Positions 16,785 to 24,758 of a DNA stretch of 64,000 nt are shown here, piece by piece (the first letter of the stretch is position 1; the number at the start of each line of letters is the position of its first letter). The DNA is from Virgibacillus_F necropolis_A (GTDB lineage: Bacteria; Bacillota; Bacilli; Bacillales; Amphibacillaceae), in NCBI RefSeq assembly GCF_044793635.1, contig NZ_CP084992.1, positions 1,922,001 to 1,986,000 on the forward strand, in the 5' to 3' direction. The notes under the pieces are model-generated. The model did no database searches. It had not been told where the DNA came from and saw only the letters and a list, made by a program, of their open reading frames with translations. The translations under genes were made by a program, and so were the position numbers.

Positions 16785-17869
16785 TTGACTAGCACTTTAT
16801 TCTTTTTGTTCTTTAATTCCGGGTAAATTTCGAAGAACCTCTCAATCAACTTGTCACATCCATACTTTATAACATCAGTCGTCGGAAGGTTTAGATCCTT
16901 TTCATACTCCGTAATAGCCTCAAGCACCTCTGCATCAGACATATTTTCATGATTGATAGTAACAGCTACAACCTTTGACTTTGAAAAAGCTTCAATCAGA
17001 TCTATCTCACTTTGTAATGTCGGCATTTTCATATAGCTAAAATCACCAAGATTTTCTCTTTTCGGTGGATGCTGAACAATAATAGCACTTGGTCTTGATC
17101 CCCTGATAATTGAACAGGCACTGATATATGCAGGATGGCTTAATGCCCCTTGTCCTTCAACAATTATTATATCCGGATGCTCATTATCATAGGCTTTCAT
17201 GATTTGATTTTCGATCTCACCTGTCATAAATTGTGAAGGGATTGCATCTATTGCCACACCGTATTTCGCACCCTGAATCAAGCCTGTTTGCCCCGTCGCC
17301 ACAAAAGCAACGTTAAGCCCCTTTTCAATTAACTCTTTTACTAGTATTACTGATGTCGTTCTTTTACCGACAGCACCATCTGTACCAAGCACAGCTACAA
17401 TGGGGATTTTGACGTCTAAAATTCTTCCTGAAAATAGGTGCATATCTTTCTTTTGAGGGGGCTTTCTAACATCATTGATTGTTACTCCATACTTAACGGA
17501 ATTTTCCACAAACTGTTCATCATCAGTAAAAAATTCATGAAGTGTGTTGACAATATTCATCCCCTGTTTCATTGCCTCTAACACAATATCTCTTTCACTA
17601 CTTTTTAGAAACCCTTCGGAAGGGGCGATTCCATAAATGAACTGATCTGGTACTTTGGACAAGTTTTTAAGTGCCTGGTCAAGATTTGCGAATACCGGAA
17701 TGTTGTTAGGTTTCTTTTCAAGATATTCCCCCGCGTCCATACCAGCTTTCGTACTGTCAATCACTCCGAGAATTTGATATTTACCCGAGCTTCGAACTAA
17801 TCCATTGGCGGTTTTCCCGTCCATTGTTCCGAATCTGTTTTCGCAATAAACAACTGCTGTTTCCTTCAT
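16781..17869 (-). CDS. DUF1611 family P-loop protein (DgcN-like)
   Basis: 362 residues. An N-terminal Rossmann-like domain is followed by a P-loop NTPase-like domain with VLGTDGAVGKRTTS near residue 162 and IIIVEGQGALSHPAY near residue 232. DUF1611 includes DgcN, described as a D-glutamate N-acetyltransferase in a D-glutamate catabolic route, and other proteins of unknown role. Pairing with an amino-acid racemase supports a role in D-amino acid metabolism. GGGAG precedes the ATG by 9-10 bp. A hairpin leader with a T-run lies about 75 bp upstream. The exact substrate is unknown. Confidence 0.8.
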   Translation of the reverse strand: MKETAVVYCENRFGTMDGKTANGLVRSSGKYQILGVIDSTKAGMDAGEYLEKKPNNIPVFANLDQALKNLSKVPDQFIYGIAPSEGFLKSSERDIVLEAMKQGMNIVNTLHEFFTDDEQFVENSVKYGVTINDVRKPPQKKDMHLFSGRILDVKIPIVAVLGTDGAVGKRTTSVILVKELIEKGLNVAFVATGQTGLIQGAKYGVAIDAIPSQFMTGEIENQIMKAYDNEHPDIIIVEGQGALSHPAYISACSIIRGSRPSAIIVQHPPKRENLGDFSYMKMPTLQSEIDLIEAFSKSKVVAVTINHENMSDAEVLEAITEYEKDLNLPTTDVIKYGCDKLIERFFEIYPELKNKKNKVLVN

Positions 17870-17943
17870 AAACTTCCACTCCCATAAATTTTTTTCCTGT
17901 CATGTTTTCACATAGTGGAAAAAATTACCATTTAATTGTATAC

Positions 17944-18054
17944 AAAAAACACCTTAACATATGTAGAAAACTGACAGGCGAAGAGCCAAAATACTAATCA
18001 TGCAAGGTGTTTTGTTCGAGGTATTCAATTTATTTTCACTATATTATCATTATA
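17944..18054 (-). promoter_or_regulatory. promoter and attenuator-like leader of the DUF1611-racemase operon
   Basis: On the minus strand TATAAT lies at 18049-18054. Downstream, AAAACACCTT (18004-18013) can pair perfectly with AAGGTGTTTT (17946-17955), enclosing 48 nt that contain a small GGC-TCTTC-GCC hairpin. The 3' arm runs into six T residues, so the outer stem resembles a terminator with a structured insert. It ends about 75 bp before the start codon. This could be a riboswitch or attenuator; no known class was recognised. The rest of the 17870-18145 gap shows nothing else. Confidence 0.5.
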
Positions 18055-18145
18055 GCACAAGTTACGAAATAAAGATTTTTGTCATATATAAACACTCATA
18101 CTTAAAATGTTATTAAACTGGTGCATCTCAACCTGATAGTTATGG

Positions 18146-18657
18146 TTAGTAAGCCAGGTCGACCAGCAGAGATTGATCTGCATAAAACTCATCTTCTATA
18201 GCTTCAATTGCCTCGTTATTTCCCTGGAAATGATTCATCATTTTTAAGCAATGCTGTTCATTTAAGAACATCAATCAACAATACAAATTTGCCCATTGTC
18301 TTTTAACACACGATCCATTTCCTGTAAGGCTAGTACCTTTCCACTATCAGGAAAATGGTGCAATGCGTAGCTTGAGACGACACCCTCTACATGGTTATCC
18401 ACTAAAGGCAAGGCCAAGAAATGCCCCTTTTTAGTGTCAATCTTAGGATGCTTCTCATTACACAACTGAAGCATTTTTTTAGATTGACCCACGCCATTTA
18501 CACTTACATTTTTTTCCAATATATTCGGGCCAAGATTCCCTATTCCCACACGAATATACAGACAAGTATCACCTGAATCCATTTGTATTGTCATAGCCAC
18601 CTGACGGTTAATGATATCGGTTGAATTTTTATCTGATATGGGTATGAGAGAACTATA
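18146..18657 (-). pseudogene. decayed SAM-dependent methyltransferase (YrrT-like)
   Basis: The frame that ends at 18271 encodes a recognisable class I methyltransferase segment (HFLALPLVDNHVEGVVSSYA, LHHFPDSGKVLALQEMDRVL). Directly after, the homology continues in another frame as a segment reading LNEQHCLKMMNHFQG to DQSLLVDLAY and then hits TAA at 18146. The glycine-rich SAM motif is degraded (VGIGNLG) and no proper start is present. The gene has therefore at least one frameshift and lost both ends. The upstream boundary is approximate. Confidence 0.75.
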
Positions 18658-18756
18658 AACGTCAACGTAAAGGTCAAGCTTTTTTTAATGCACGGTGATG
18701 TTGTGTATAAACTCCAAAATAAAAAGTGCAGCTCATAATCAGCTGCACTTCATTAG

Positions 18757-19320
18757 TTATTTATTCATACTGGAGAAAAAATCACCTAACGGATCATCGT
18801 CAAGCTCTATCTCTTCATCTGAATCTGATTGTTCATTTAAACCTTCCTGCATATCGTCAAGTAAACCTTCCTGCATATCGTCAAGATTTATATCCCCAAG
18901 TCTATCCTCACTAGCAGCTGCTAATTCGTCCTCACTATTATCCATTTCTTCAAATAATAGTGACTCATCCACGTGATTGGACCCATTATTTAATGAAGCC
19001 AACAACGAAGTAGCACGTAATGGATCACTTAGTAACTGGTACAAGATAGAACCAATTAAAGCTTCAGAATGTTCATGCTTAATCCAGCTTTTTTGTTCCT
19101 TTGACAATTGCTTCGGAAGGGGAATCGTGATTGATTCACGTTCCCTGGTATACGTCTCATTTACCCCTTTTAATACATATTGGGCAATTTTACTGGAGAA
19201 ATTTCGGCGTTCGGTTTCTTTTAATTTTTGTAATAACTTTAAAATATGGTCTGGTGTATCTGATGGAACACGAAAAGTGATTGATTGTCCGCGTTCTATA
19301 CTTTTTTTAGTATCTGACAT
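18757..19320 (-). CDS. parR: ParR-like centromere-binding protein
   Basis: 187 residues. The N-terminal 55 residues (SITFRVPSDTPDHILKLLQK, RRNFSSKIAQYVLKGV) fit a ribbon-helix-helix DNA-binding domain of ParR/StbB adaptors. The C-terminal third is strongly acidic and contains a tandem 8-residue repeat (LDDMQEGL) encoded by a 24-bp direct repeat at 18839-18886. ParR proteins bind a centromere array and cap ParM filaments. AAGGTG lies 7 bp before the ATG, and the gene follows parM by 11 bp, the usual order. Identification rests on this pairing plus the N-terminal motif; sequence similarity in ParR families is always low. Confidence 0.75.
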   Translation of the reverse strand: MSDTKKSIERGQSITFRVPSDTPDHILKLLQKLKETERRNFSSKIAQYVLKGVNETYTRERESITIPLPKQLSKEQKSWIKHEHSEALIGSILYQLLSDPLRATSLLASLNNGSNHVDESLLFEEMDNSEDELAAASEDRLGDINLDDMQEGLLDDMQEGLNEQSDSDEEIELDDDPLGDFFSSMNK

Positions 19321-19331
19321 ACCCCATCACC

Positions 19332-20513
19332 TTACTTTGCTTTTTCTGTAGTTTTTTCTTCTTTCGTATCTTTACTATCTTTCATATTTTTTGCAACAAA
19401 ATCTGAAACTAATTTGTAATAAGCATTCGCCATCATCCAAATACTTTCATTTTCATCCTCAAAAAATTCGATATTAAATCCATCAAGTTTATTATTAAGT
19501 GCTTTAATGTATTCTTTTAAAACAGCAGATCCTCCACCAACAAAATAGCAGATTTCTGATTGCGAATTTTTTGCCCAGACATTACGTAAGTAGCGATACT
19601 CCTTCTTAGCAAGTTCTAACAAAATTCGATCTGTTATGTCGTGTACGTTTGTCCGGCTTCCTTTTACCATAATATGATGGCGGTCGTTTTTACGCGTGAT
19701 AATATCCACCACATCACGGCGACTATCTAATTCAACACCATGTTTTGTGCGGATTTCTTCACGAATTTCTTCTAATGATTCAGCTACACCTAGATTAAAG
19801 CCTTGTGCCTTATCATCATCAACATTACGGTTGCGGATAACCGCGATATCTGTTGAAAGACCACCAATATCCTGAATTAATATTTGTTTATCGATTAATT
19901 CCTTATTAATTACGTTTCTATCATTATCCATGATTAGATTGACATATGCTGCAAACCCCTCTGGATATACCTTTACCTCATCAAATTTGATATTTACTTT
20001 CATACCTTGATATTTCGGTGTAACTAAAAATTCAACCTGGTGTACGGAACCTAAAAGCTGTGAACGATAGCCAACATCTTTTCCTTCTTTTACTTCACGA
20101 AGCGGTAGGCCTGTCCCTAGTGTATAGTTTGCATCAATCACGTCATTCTTACCTGCTTTGAATTGACCATTACTTACAGCATCTATAGCTAAGGATGCAA
20201 TTAACATTACAACCGTTTGATCTTCTTCCGATTTACTACTCCCTGGGTCAAGCTCAGTAGAATTATTTGTCTTTGTCGCTAGATTACCAACACGGTATAC
20301 AGCATTATTTTCTTCTAGGGCAGGGGAGTGGACTTTAATATGTATATTGTCCAGCGGATCCTTTTCATCTAATTCTTCAATTCCTATTACAGGACGATCC
20401 TCCATGTCACGTGCAATTACATTCGGTATATACAATTCATTTTCAAGTTTTCCAAAGTTTGCTTTTAACGCATCATTTCCAACGTCTACTGCAGCAATTC
20501 TAGATTTAGTCAT
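19332..20513 (-). CDS. parM: ParM/StbA-like actin-fold segregation ATPase
   Basis: 393 residues with actin-superfamily motifs in order: phosphate 1 AAVDVGNDALKANFG at the N-terminus, phosphate 2 LIQDIGGLSTDIAVI near residue 212 and the adenosine motif FVGGGSAVLKEYI near residue 325. The tail is lysine/glutamate-rich. ParM-type proteins polymerise with ATP and push replicons apart; they are typical of low-copy plasmids and some phages. Here the gene lies among chromosomal housekeeping genes with a ParR partner and a dyad-rich upstream region, suggesting an integrated plasmid remnant or a chromosomally adopted system. GAGAGGAG precedes the ATG by 11 bp. Confidence 0.88.
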   Translation of the reverse strand: MTKSRIAAVDVGNDALKANFGKLENELYIPNVIARDMEDRPVIGIEELDEKDPLDNIHIKVHSPALEENNAVYRVGNLATKTNNSTELDPGSSKSEEDQTVVMLIASLAIDAVSNGQFKAGKNDVIDANYTLGTGLPLREVKEGKDVGYRSQLLGSVHQVEFLVTPKYQGMKVNIKFDEVKVYPEGFAAYVNLIMDNDRNVINKELIDKQILIQDIGGLSTDIAVIRNRNVDDDKAQGFNLGVAESLEEIREEIRTKHGVELDSRRDVVDIITRKNDRHHIMVKGSRTNVHDITDRILLELAKKEYRYLRNVWAKNSQSEICYFVGGGSAVLKEYIKALNNKLDGFNIEFFEDENESIWMMANAYYKLVSDFVAKNMKDSKDTKEEKTTEKAK

Positions 20514-20603
20514 TTATCATCATTCTCCTCTCAAAAGTTAGTACACTATCAATAATAGTTTATTCCATAAAAAATGGCAATCAGACTTTTATCGCATTCT
20601 TTT

Positions 20604-20717
20604 TTGTGTACTTGTATACAAAAATGCAATCGCTATTAAATCAATGTGTGTGCTTGATTGTTTACAAGTATACAATTTTGTGTACTTGTTGTTTGCACTT
20701 TGTAAACATGTAAACAA
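20604..20717. repeat. parC-like centromere/operator array upstream of parM
   Basis: Related dyads of form TTGTnTACwwGTATACAA occur at 20604-20621 and 20658-20675, a half copy begins at 20678, and TTGTAAACATGTAAACAA lies at 20700-20717. The centres are about 54, 21 and 21 bp apart, close to whole helical turns. They sit 90-205 bp upstream of parM, the classic place for parC, which also carries the promoter that ParR represses. A further partial copy (GTATACAAGTACAA) is near 20911. Not listed in any strand because the sites are palindromic. Confidence 0.65.
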
Positions 20718-21251
20718 TTTTGCAAACATGACTATTTTTGTAATAAATTTCCTATTATTTATCTTTATAGAGATTAAAAATAATATATTTTTGCTCGTAG
20801 TTTTTAAAAGATGAATGTGAAAACAGGACAAATTCAAACCTTAGAATAGTGCATTACTAAAAATTATGAAGTGAATACGAATATCCAAATAAAAAAAGTA
20901 TTTCATAGTATACAAGTACAAGAGTGGCAAGTAGACGATGCAAAGGTTGCAAGATTATGTGAAATCGCCCACGAAACAACCAAATTTGCGTCTGTATCAC
21001 CCCCCCTACTCCACCTATTCAGAGTCCAAAATGCATACTGATGAAGGAAGCTATCCTACCAATCTAAAAAGTACTAATTATATAACCTCAAAGCATCAAC
21101 TATAATATCTAAAGTAAAGAAACAGTATTTTATAAGAGGGATTTGATCATCATTATATAAAAGACTTTATTTATAGGTATAAAGAACCGGGAAAAAAGGT
21201 ATAGAAATCTTTCAACAACTAGTATAAGATGGATTAAAGGGGGAATTGCTT
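20718..21251. other. A/T-rich gap between parC-like array and diguanylate cyclase gene
   Basis: This stretch holds an unsupported GTG-initiated frame of 56 codons at 20871-21041 (contains WQVDDAKVARLCEIAHETTK) with no ribosome-binding site; it may be the remnant of a lost gene. The 3' part (about 21180-21251) should carry the promoter of the diguanylate cyclase gene, whose GGGGG site is at 21239-21243. Nothing else is recognisable. Confidence 0.4.
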
Positions 21252-22505
21252 ATGCCAACAGAGAAAGGAATAATATCTATAATTTTTGCTGTTTCATTGG
21301 CAATTTCAGTTCCTTTCGGTGCTATTTTAGTAGATATGGAGACATACCTAATAGCTTTAGTTTTATACCTTATTTTCTCTCTTCTTTACTTCAACCTACG
21401 AATATTTAGCAAAAAAGGAAAGGTAAACATTGATTATGGTACATCGTATAGCATGTCCTTTGTCCTGTTCGCCGGTCCATTAGGCTTGTTAATCTACGAA
21501 ACAATCTACCGTACTACTGTTTATTTTTACAAAAAAAAGACCAACACGGCCGATTCTGATGAATTTATGCATTTATTTTATAATATAGGCTCTTTTGTAC
21601 TAGCAAATTCTTTAGCGTTTTACCTATACATAAACGTTTTTCCAATGATAGAAAATGCATCCTTTGAATATTGGGTTCTATTTTTTGTACTAGTGTTCGG
21701 TACAGCTATGCTGACGGACACATTTCTTGTTATCATTTGTTATTTCTTAGGCGAGTTAAACACTAAACAAGAAATAATCGATTTTTATAAAGGCAGGAGC
21801 TGGCTCGATACCGGAAAAGTAACCCTTACGAATGGATTATTACTGGTTTTCCTCAATGAAGGTAAATGGGAGGTTATTGTAGCATTTTTCATTCTAAATT
21901 ATCTTGTGAGTCGTTCGTTCATTGTAAAATCACAAAGCCTACAGTATCGTGCTGAACGAGACAAATTCGAACAAATGGCATACACTGACTTTTTAACAGG
22001 AATTCCAAACCGTGCGCATATGGATAAAACCATGAAGATTTTGCAGGATTCTGGAGAATATTTGGGTGTGGTAGTAGCTGATATTGATCATTTCAAAGTA
22101 ATCAATGATTCCTATAACCATGCGGTTGGGGATATAGTTATTCAACATTTCGCAACGTTATTACAGGATAATCTAGAAAAAGATGCTTACATTTTTCGTA
22201 GTGGTGGTGAAGAATTCACATTGTTTTTACGTAACCAAAGCTATGAAGATACGGTCAACCTTGTTGAGACGCTCCAATCATGCGTGGAGCGGAGTATAGT
22301 TGATGCCACCTTTAAGAATTCGGATGTCCAAATTCAATATACCGCTTCATTTGGGCTATATTACTACAAGGTAAACAATAACTTTTCACTTGAGAAAGCT
22401 TACATTTATGCTGACAACCTTTTGTTTCATTCAAAGAAAATCGGTCGGAATCGTGTAAGCGTTACAAACGGTATGATTGATGTACCATTATCAAACAGAT
22501 ACTAA
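21252..22505 (+). CDS. membrane-anchored GGDEF diguanylate cyclase
   Basis: About 417 residues from the ATG at 21252 (GGGGG 8 bp upstream; the in-frame TTG at 21246 is too close to it). The N-terminal 225 residues hold about six membrane segments resembling a MASE-type sensor. A GGDEF domain follows: FEQMAYTDFLTGIPNRAHMD near residue 240, VVVADIDHFKVINDSYNHAV, and the active site FRSGGEEFTLF near residue 320. GGEEF is a catalytically competent signature, so it should make cyclic di-GMP. No RxxD inhibitory site precedes the motif. The signal sensed is unknown; the gene is monocistronic. Confidence 0.92.
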   Translation: MPTEKGIISIIFAVSLAISVPFGAILVDMETYLIALVLYLIFSLLYFNLRIFSKKGKVNIDYGTSYSMSFVLFAGPLGLLIYETIYRTTVYFYKKKTNTADSDEFMHLFYNIGSFVLANSLAFYLYINVFPMIENASFEYWVLFFVLVFGTAMLTDTFLVIICYFLGELNTKQEIIDFYKGRSWLDTGKVTLTNGLLLVFLNEGKWEVIVAFFILNYLVSRSFIVKSQSLQYRAERDKFEQMAYTDFLTGIPNRAHMDKTMKILQDSGEYLGVVVADIDHFKVINDSYNHAVGDIVIQHFATLLQDNLEKDAYIFRSGGEEFTLFLRNQSYEDTVNLVETLQSCVERSIVDATFKNSDVQIQYTASFGLYYYKVNNNFSLEKAYIYADNLLFHSKKIGRNRVSVTNGMIDVPLSNRY

Positions 22506-22654
22506 CAAACTAACGTAACACATTTTGAAAAAAGATGTGTTACGACCTTCTAAAGTATCTGCACGTAAATAAACCTCTCCCTTATCACCAAATAGGAAGA
22601 GGTATCAAAAGCAACAGTATTTAATCAAAACATATCCCCCCTTTTACCTTGTAC

Positions 22655-22711
22655 TTACTTTCGTGTACGGCGACTGTCGATTAGTGGTTGCAATTCGTAT
22701 AAATTAAACAT
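22655..22711 (-). CDS. candidate 18-residue micro-protein
   Basis: ATG at 22711 starts an 18-codon frame reading MFNLYELQPLIDSRRTRK. AGGAGG stands 7 bp upstream of that ATG, an ideal site for this organism. It lies in the otherwise empty 22506-22925 gap. It could be a real micro-protein, a leader peptide or a toxin-like peptide; the length is too short for homology. An imperfect TAACACAT/ATGTGTTA hairpin at about 22515-22541 lies farther downstream. I do not recognise it. Confidence 0.4.
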   Translation of the reverse strand: MFNLYELQPLIDSRRTRK

Positions 22712-22884
22712 GTCATGCCCTCCTATATCTTTGATACTCCAAGTATAGGCAGGAATTAAGTTTTCCATAACAGCTAAGAGCCTGAAATTCACTCAATCTA
22801 CAGACTGATTTTTATCTAAGTCCTGTACAGGTAAACGACTCGATCAATAAACAGTTCCTTGAAATTATTTGCTACAAATGCTAA

Positions 22885-22905
22885 AATGACTGATATTCAT
22901 TCATT
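22885..22905. promoter_or_regulatory. likely TetR operator upstream of the regulator gene
   Basis: A 21-bp imperfect dyad beginning AATGACTGAT and ending TTCATTCATT, related to the perfect dyad at 23524-23544. It lies 20 bp before the TetR start, so autorepression is likely. Confidence 0.55.
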
Positions 22906-22925
22906 TATAAAAAGAGGTGACAATC

Positions 22926-23510
22926 ATGCGTGTAAAAAAGCAGGAAAAGTTCGACGCAATCCTTGATGCAGCATTTAAAGTAATCGAGGAAAAAGGGTTT
23001 GAAAACACATCCATTTCAGATATCGTCAAGCGTGCTAATGTTGCGCAAGGCACATTTTATTTATATTTTAAGTCAAAAAATGATCTTGTACCCGCTATCG
23101 CAGAAGAATTACTTTCTAAAACATACAACATGGTTATGGAGCATGTGGAAGATACCATGACTTTCGATCAAAAGTTAAAAACAATAATTGATGTGACCTT
23201 TGAAATAACGGAAAATTATAAAGAGGTAATCGTGTTATGTTACTCAGGACTTGCTTATGGCCACTCATTTGGAAAGTGGGAAGAAATGTACGTCCCTTAC
23301 TACAACTGGATGGAAAAACAACTGAAACTAGCACAGGAACGCAATGAAATCGCTCAGAATACCAAAATTCAATTCAGTGTGCAGGTTATTATCAATATGA
23401 TTGAACAAACTGCTGAACGCAGGTATCTGTTTAACAGTACTACAGGCGTGGACAACATTGGCGATCTTAAGAAAGAACTCTTTAATTTTGTAAAAAGAGC
23501 AATGATTTAA
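22926..23510 (+). CDS. TetR family transcriptional regulator of the SMR pair
   Basis: 194 residues from the ATG at 22926 (AGAGGTG 6 bp upstream). The N-terminal helix-turn-helix is typical: FDAILDAAFKVIEEKGFENT, then SISDIVKRANVAQGTFYLYF and KSKNDL. The C-terminal ligand domain is helical and contains WEEMYVPYYNWMEKQ. TetR regulators adjacent to efflux genes usually repress them until a cationic drug binds. Palindromic operators flank it, and two small multidrug resistance genes follow. The arrangement resembles B. subtilis yvdT-yvdS-yvdR. Confidence 0.92.
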   Translation: MRVKKQEKFDAILDAAFKVIEEKGFENTSISDIVKRANVAQGTFYLYFKSKNDLVPAIAEELLSKTYNMVMEHVEDTMTFDQKLKTIIDVTFEITENYKEVIVLCYSGLAYGHSFGKWEEMYVPYYNWMEKQLKLAQERNEIAQNTKIQFSVQVIINMIEQTAERRYLFNSTTGVDNIGDLKKELFNFVKRAMI

Positions 23511-23523
23511 TTTTTAATAATAA

Positions 23524-23544
23524 AATGAATGACAGTCATTCATT
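23524..23544. promoter_or_regulatory. likely TetR operator upstream of the SMR genes
   Basis: A perfect dyad: AATGAATGAC and GTCATTCATT around a central A, 18 bp before the first SMR start. A degenerate copy precedes the TetR gene at 22885-22905. Confidence 0.65.
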
Positions 23545-23561
23545 AATGTGAGGTGTTCATC

Positions 23562-23879
23562 ATGTCATGGATTTTACTTGTAATTGCTGGTGGTTTAGAA
23601 GTGTTCTGGGCGTCATATCTAAAGTATGCAGATTCCTTATTAGAGTGGGGATTGGTTGCTGTTTTTATTGTAATTAGTTTCGGATTACTAACGCTGACAT
23701 TTCGCACCATTTCGGTTGCTGTAGCGTATACAGTATTCGTTGGTATAGGAACAATTGGCATTTATCTCGTTGGAATTTTAACCGGAGAACCTTTTTCTAT
23801 CAAGCAGCTATTCTTCTTTTTGCTTCTAGTAATAGGTGTTTTAGGAATGAAAGTTACTACAAAAGAAGGTGAAAACTAA
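23562..23879 (+). CDS. small multidrug resistance (SMR) transporter subunit 1
   Basis: 105 residues from the ATG at 23562 (GAGGTG upstream). Four membrane helices fill the protein. The essential glutamate of SMR pumps is visible in the first helix (AGGLEVFWASYLKYA). The third helix has VAYTVFVGIGTIGIYLVG. SMR proteins export cationic compounds or guanidinium with proton exchange as antiparallel dimers. This and the next gene overlap by one base (TAATG) and form a heteromeric pair like YvdS/YvdR or YkkC/YkkD. No guanidine riboswitch was seen upstream, so drug export is more likely than guanidinium export. Confidence 0.92.
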   Translation: MSWILLVIAGGLEVFWASYLKYADSLLEWGLVAVFIVISFGLLTLTFRTISVAVAYTVFVGIGTIGIYLVGILTGEPFSIKQLFFFLLLVIGVLGMKVTTKEGEN

Positions 23880-24190
23880 TGGCTTGGATCTTTTTAATGG
23901 TTGCTGGTATAGAAGAAATCATTTCAGTTAGCTTGTTGAAATACGTGCACGAATATAAGAAGAAATGGCCCATGATTGTCATTGTAGTGGGATACGCACT
24001 TTCCTTCTCCTGTATGGCATTCGCCATGAAAACTATTACGCCAGGAGTTGCTTACGCCGTTTGGACCGGGATGGGCAGTGTAGGGATTACACTCGTCAGT
24101 TACTTCTGGTTTAAGGAAAAAATTCATTTACCCCAGTTAGCCTGTCTTGCATTGATTGTTATTGGCATTGTTGGTCTTAAATTGAATTAA
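23879..24190 (+). CDS. small multidrug resistance (SMR) transporter subunit 2
   Basis: 103 residues with four membrane helices, the conserved glutamate in AGIEEIISVSLLKYV near residue 11, and the canonical AYAVWTGMGSVGITLV segment in helix 3. It starts within the stop codon of the partner gene, so expression should be tightly coupled in equal amounts. The two partners probably insert in opposite orientations; the charged loop KYVHEYKKKWP after helix 1 supports a fixed topology for this subunit. Confidence 0.92.
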   Translation: MAWIFLMVAGIEEIISVSLLKYVHEYKKKWPMIVIVVGYALSFSCMAFAMKTITPGVAYAVWTGMGSVGITLVSYFWFKEKIHLPQLACLALIVIGIVGLKLN

Positions 24191-24265
24191 AAGTCTTGCA
24201 GGAGTTTTGGGGGCGGGCGAAGAAATAATAATGTAGATGAAGTTAATACCTGAGGAGAGATGACA

Positions 24266-24628
24266 ATGAATAAAATCAGTCAAATCGGAATTCCCGTTAA
24301 AGATATAAATCGAGCTATTCACTTTTATAAAGACTTACTTGAACTCCCCCTACTTTTCAACACGGGCAGTATGGCTTTTTTTGACTGTGATGGGCTCCGA
24401 CTAATGCTAAGTCTACCTGAAAAAGAAGAATTTGCTCATGCAAGCTCTGTCGTTTACTTTCAAATTGATGATATTCAGGAGTCTTATGAGGACCTTACCG
24501 AAAAAGGTATCCCATTTATTGATGAGCCACATATGATTACAAAAATGGGAAATACAGAAACCTGGATGGTGTTTTTCAAGGACTCCGAAGATAATACACA
24601 TGCTTTGATGAGTGAAGTTGAGAATTAA
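24266..24628 (+). CDS. VOC/glyoxalase-fold protein
   Basis: 120 residues from the ATG at 24266 (GAGGAG 8 bp upstream; the in-frame ATG at 24260 is too close). A single vicinal-oxygen-chelate repeat pair is visible: ISQIGIPVKDINRAIHFYKD at the N-terminus and VVYFQIDDIQESYEDLTEKG in the middle, ending FKDSEDNTHALMSE. The fold covers glyoxalases, dioxygenases and antibiotic-binding proteins, usually binding a metal as a dimer. Function cannot be assigned. It stands 75 bp after the SMR genes and may share their transcript. Confidence 0.85.
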   Translation: MNKISQIGIPVKDINRAIHFYKDLLELPLLFNTGSMAFFDCDGLRLMLSLPEKEEFAHASSVVYFQIDDIQESYEDLTEKGIPFIDEPHMITKMGNTETWMVFFKDSEDNTHALMSEVEN

Positions 24629-24758
24629 TGTTTAAGGAGAATGTTTATATTTCACCATTTAACAGCAATCAAGAATTGTTATTCACTTAATTTGCTCCTT
24701 CTAGTGTCCACCACAATAACCTGATTATTACCCCATGCCTCTGTAAGGAGGAACGGGC

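Noticed and set aside
20871..21041. 56-codon GTG frame after the parC-like array
   Set aside because: No ribosome-binding site and no recognisable family; noted in the gap description only.
23511..23561. Guanidine riboswitch before the SMR pair
   Set aside because: The gap is only 51 bp and is filled by a TetR operator; no ykkC-type structure is possible.
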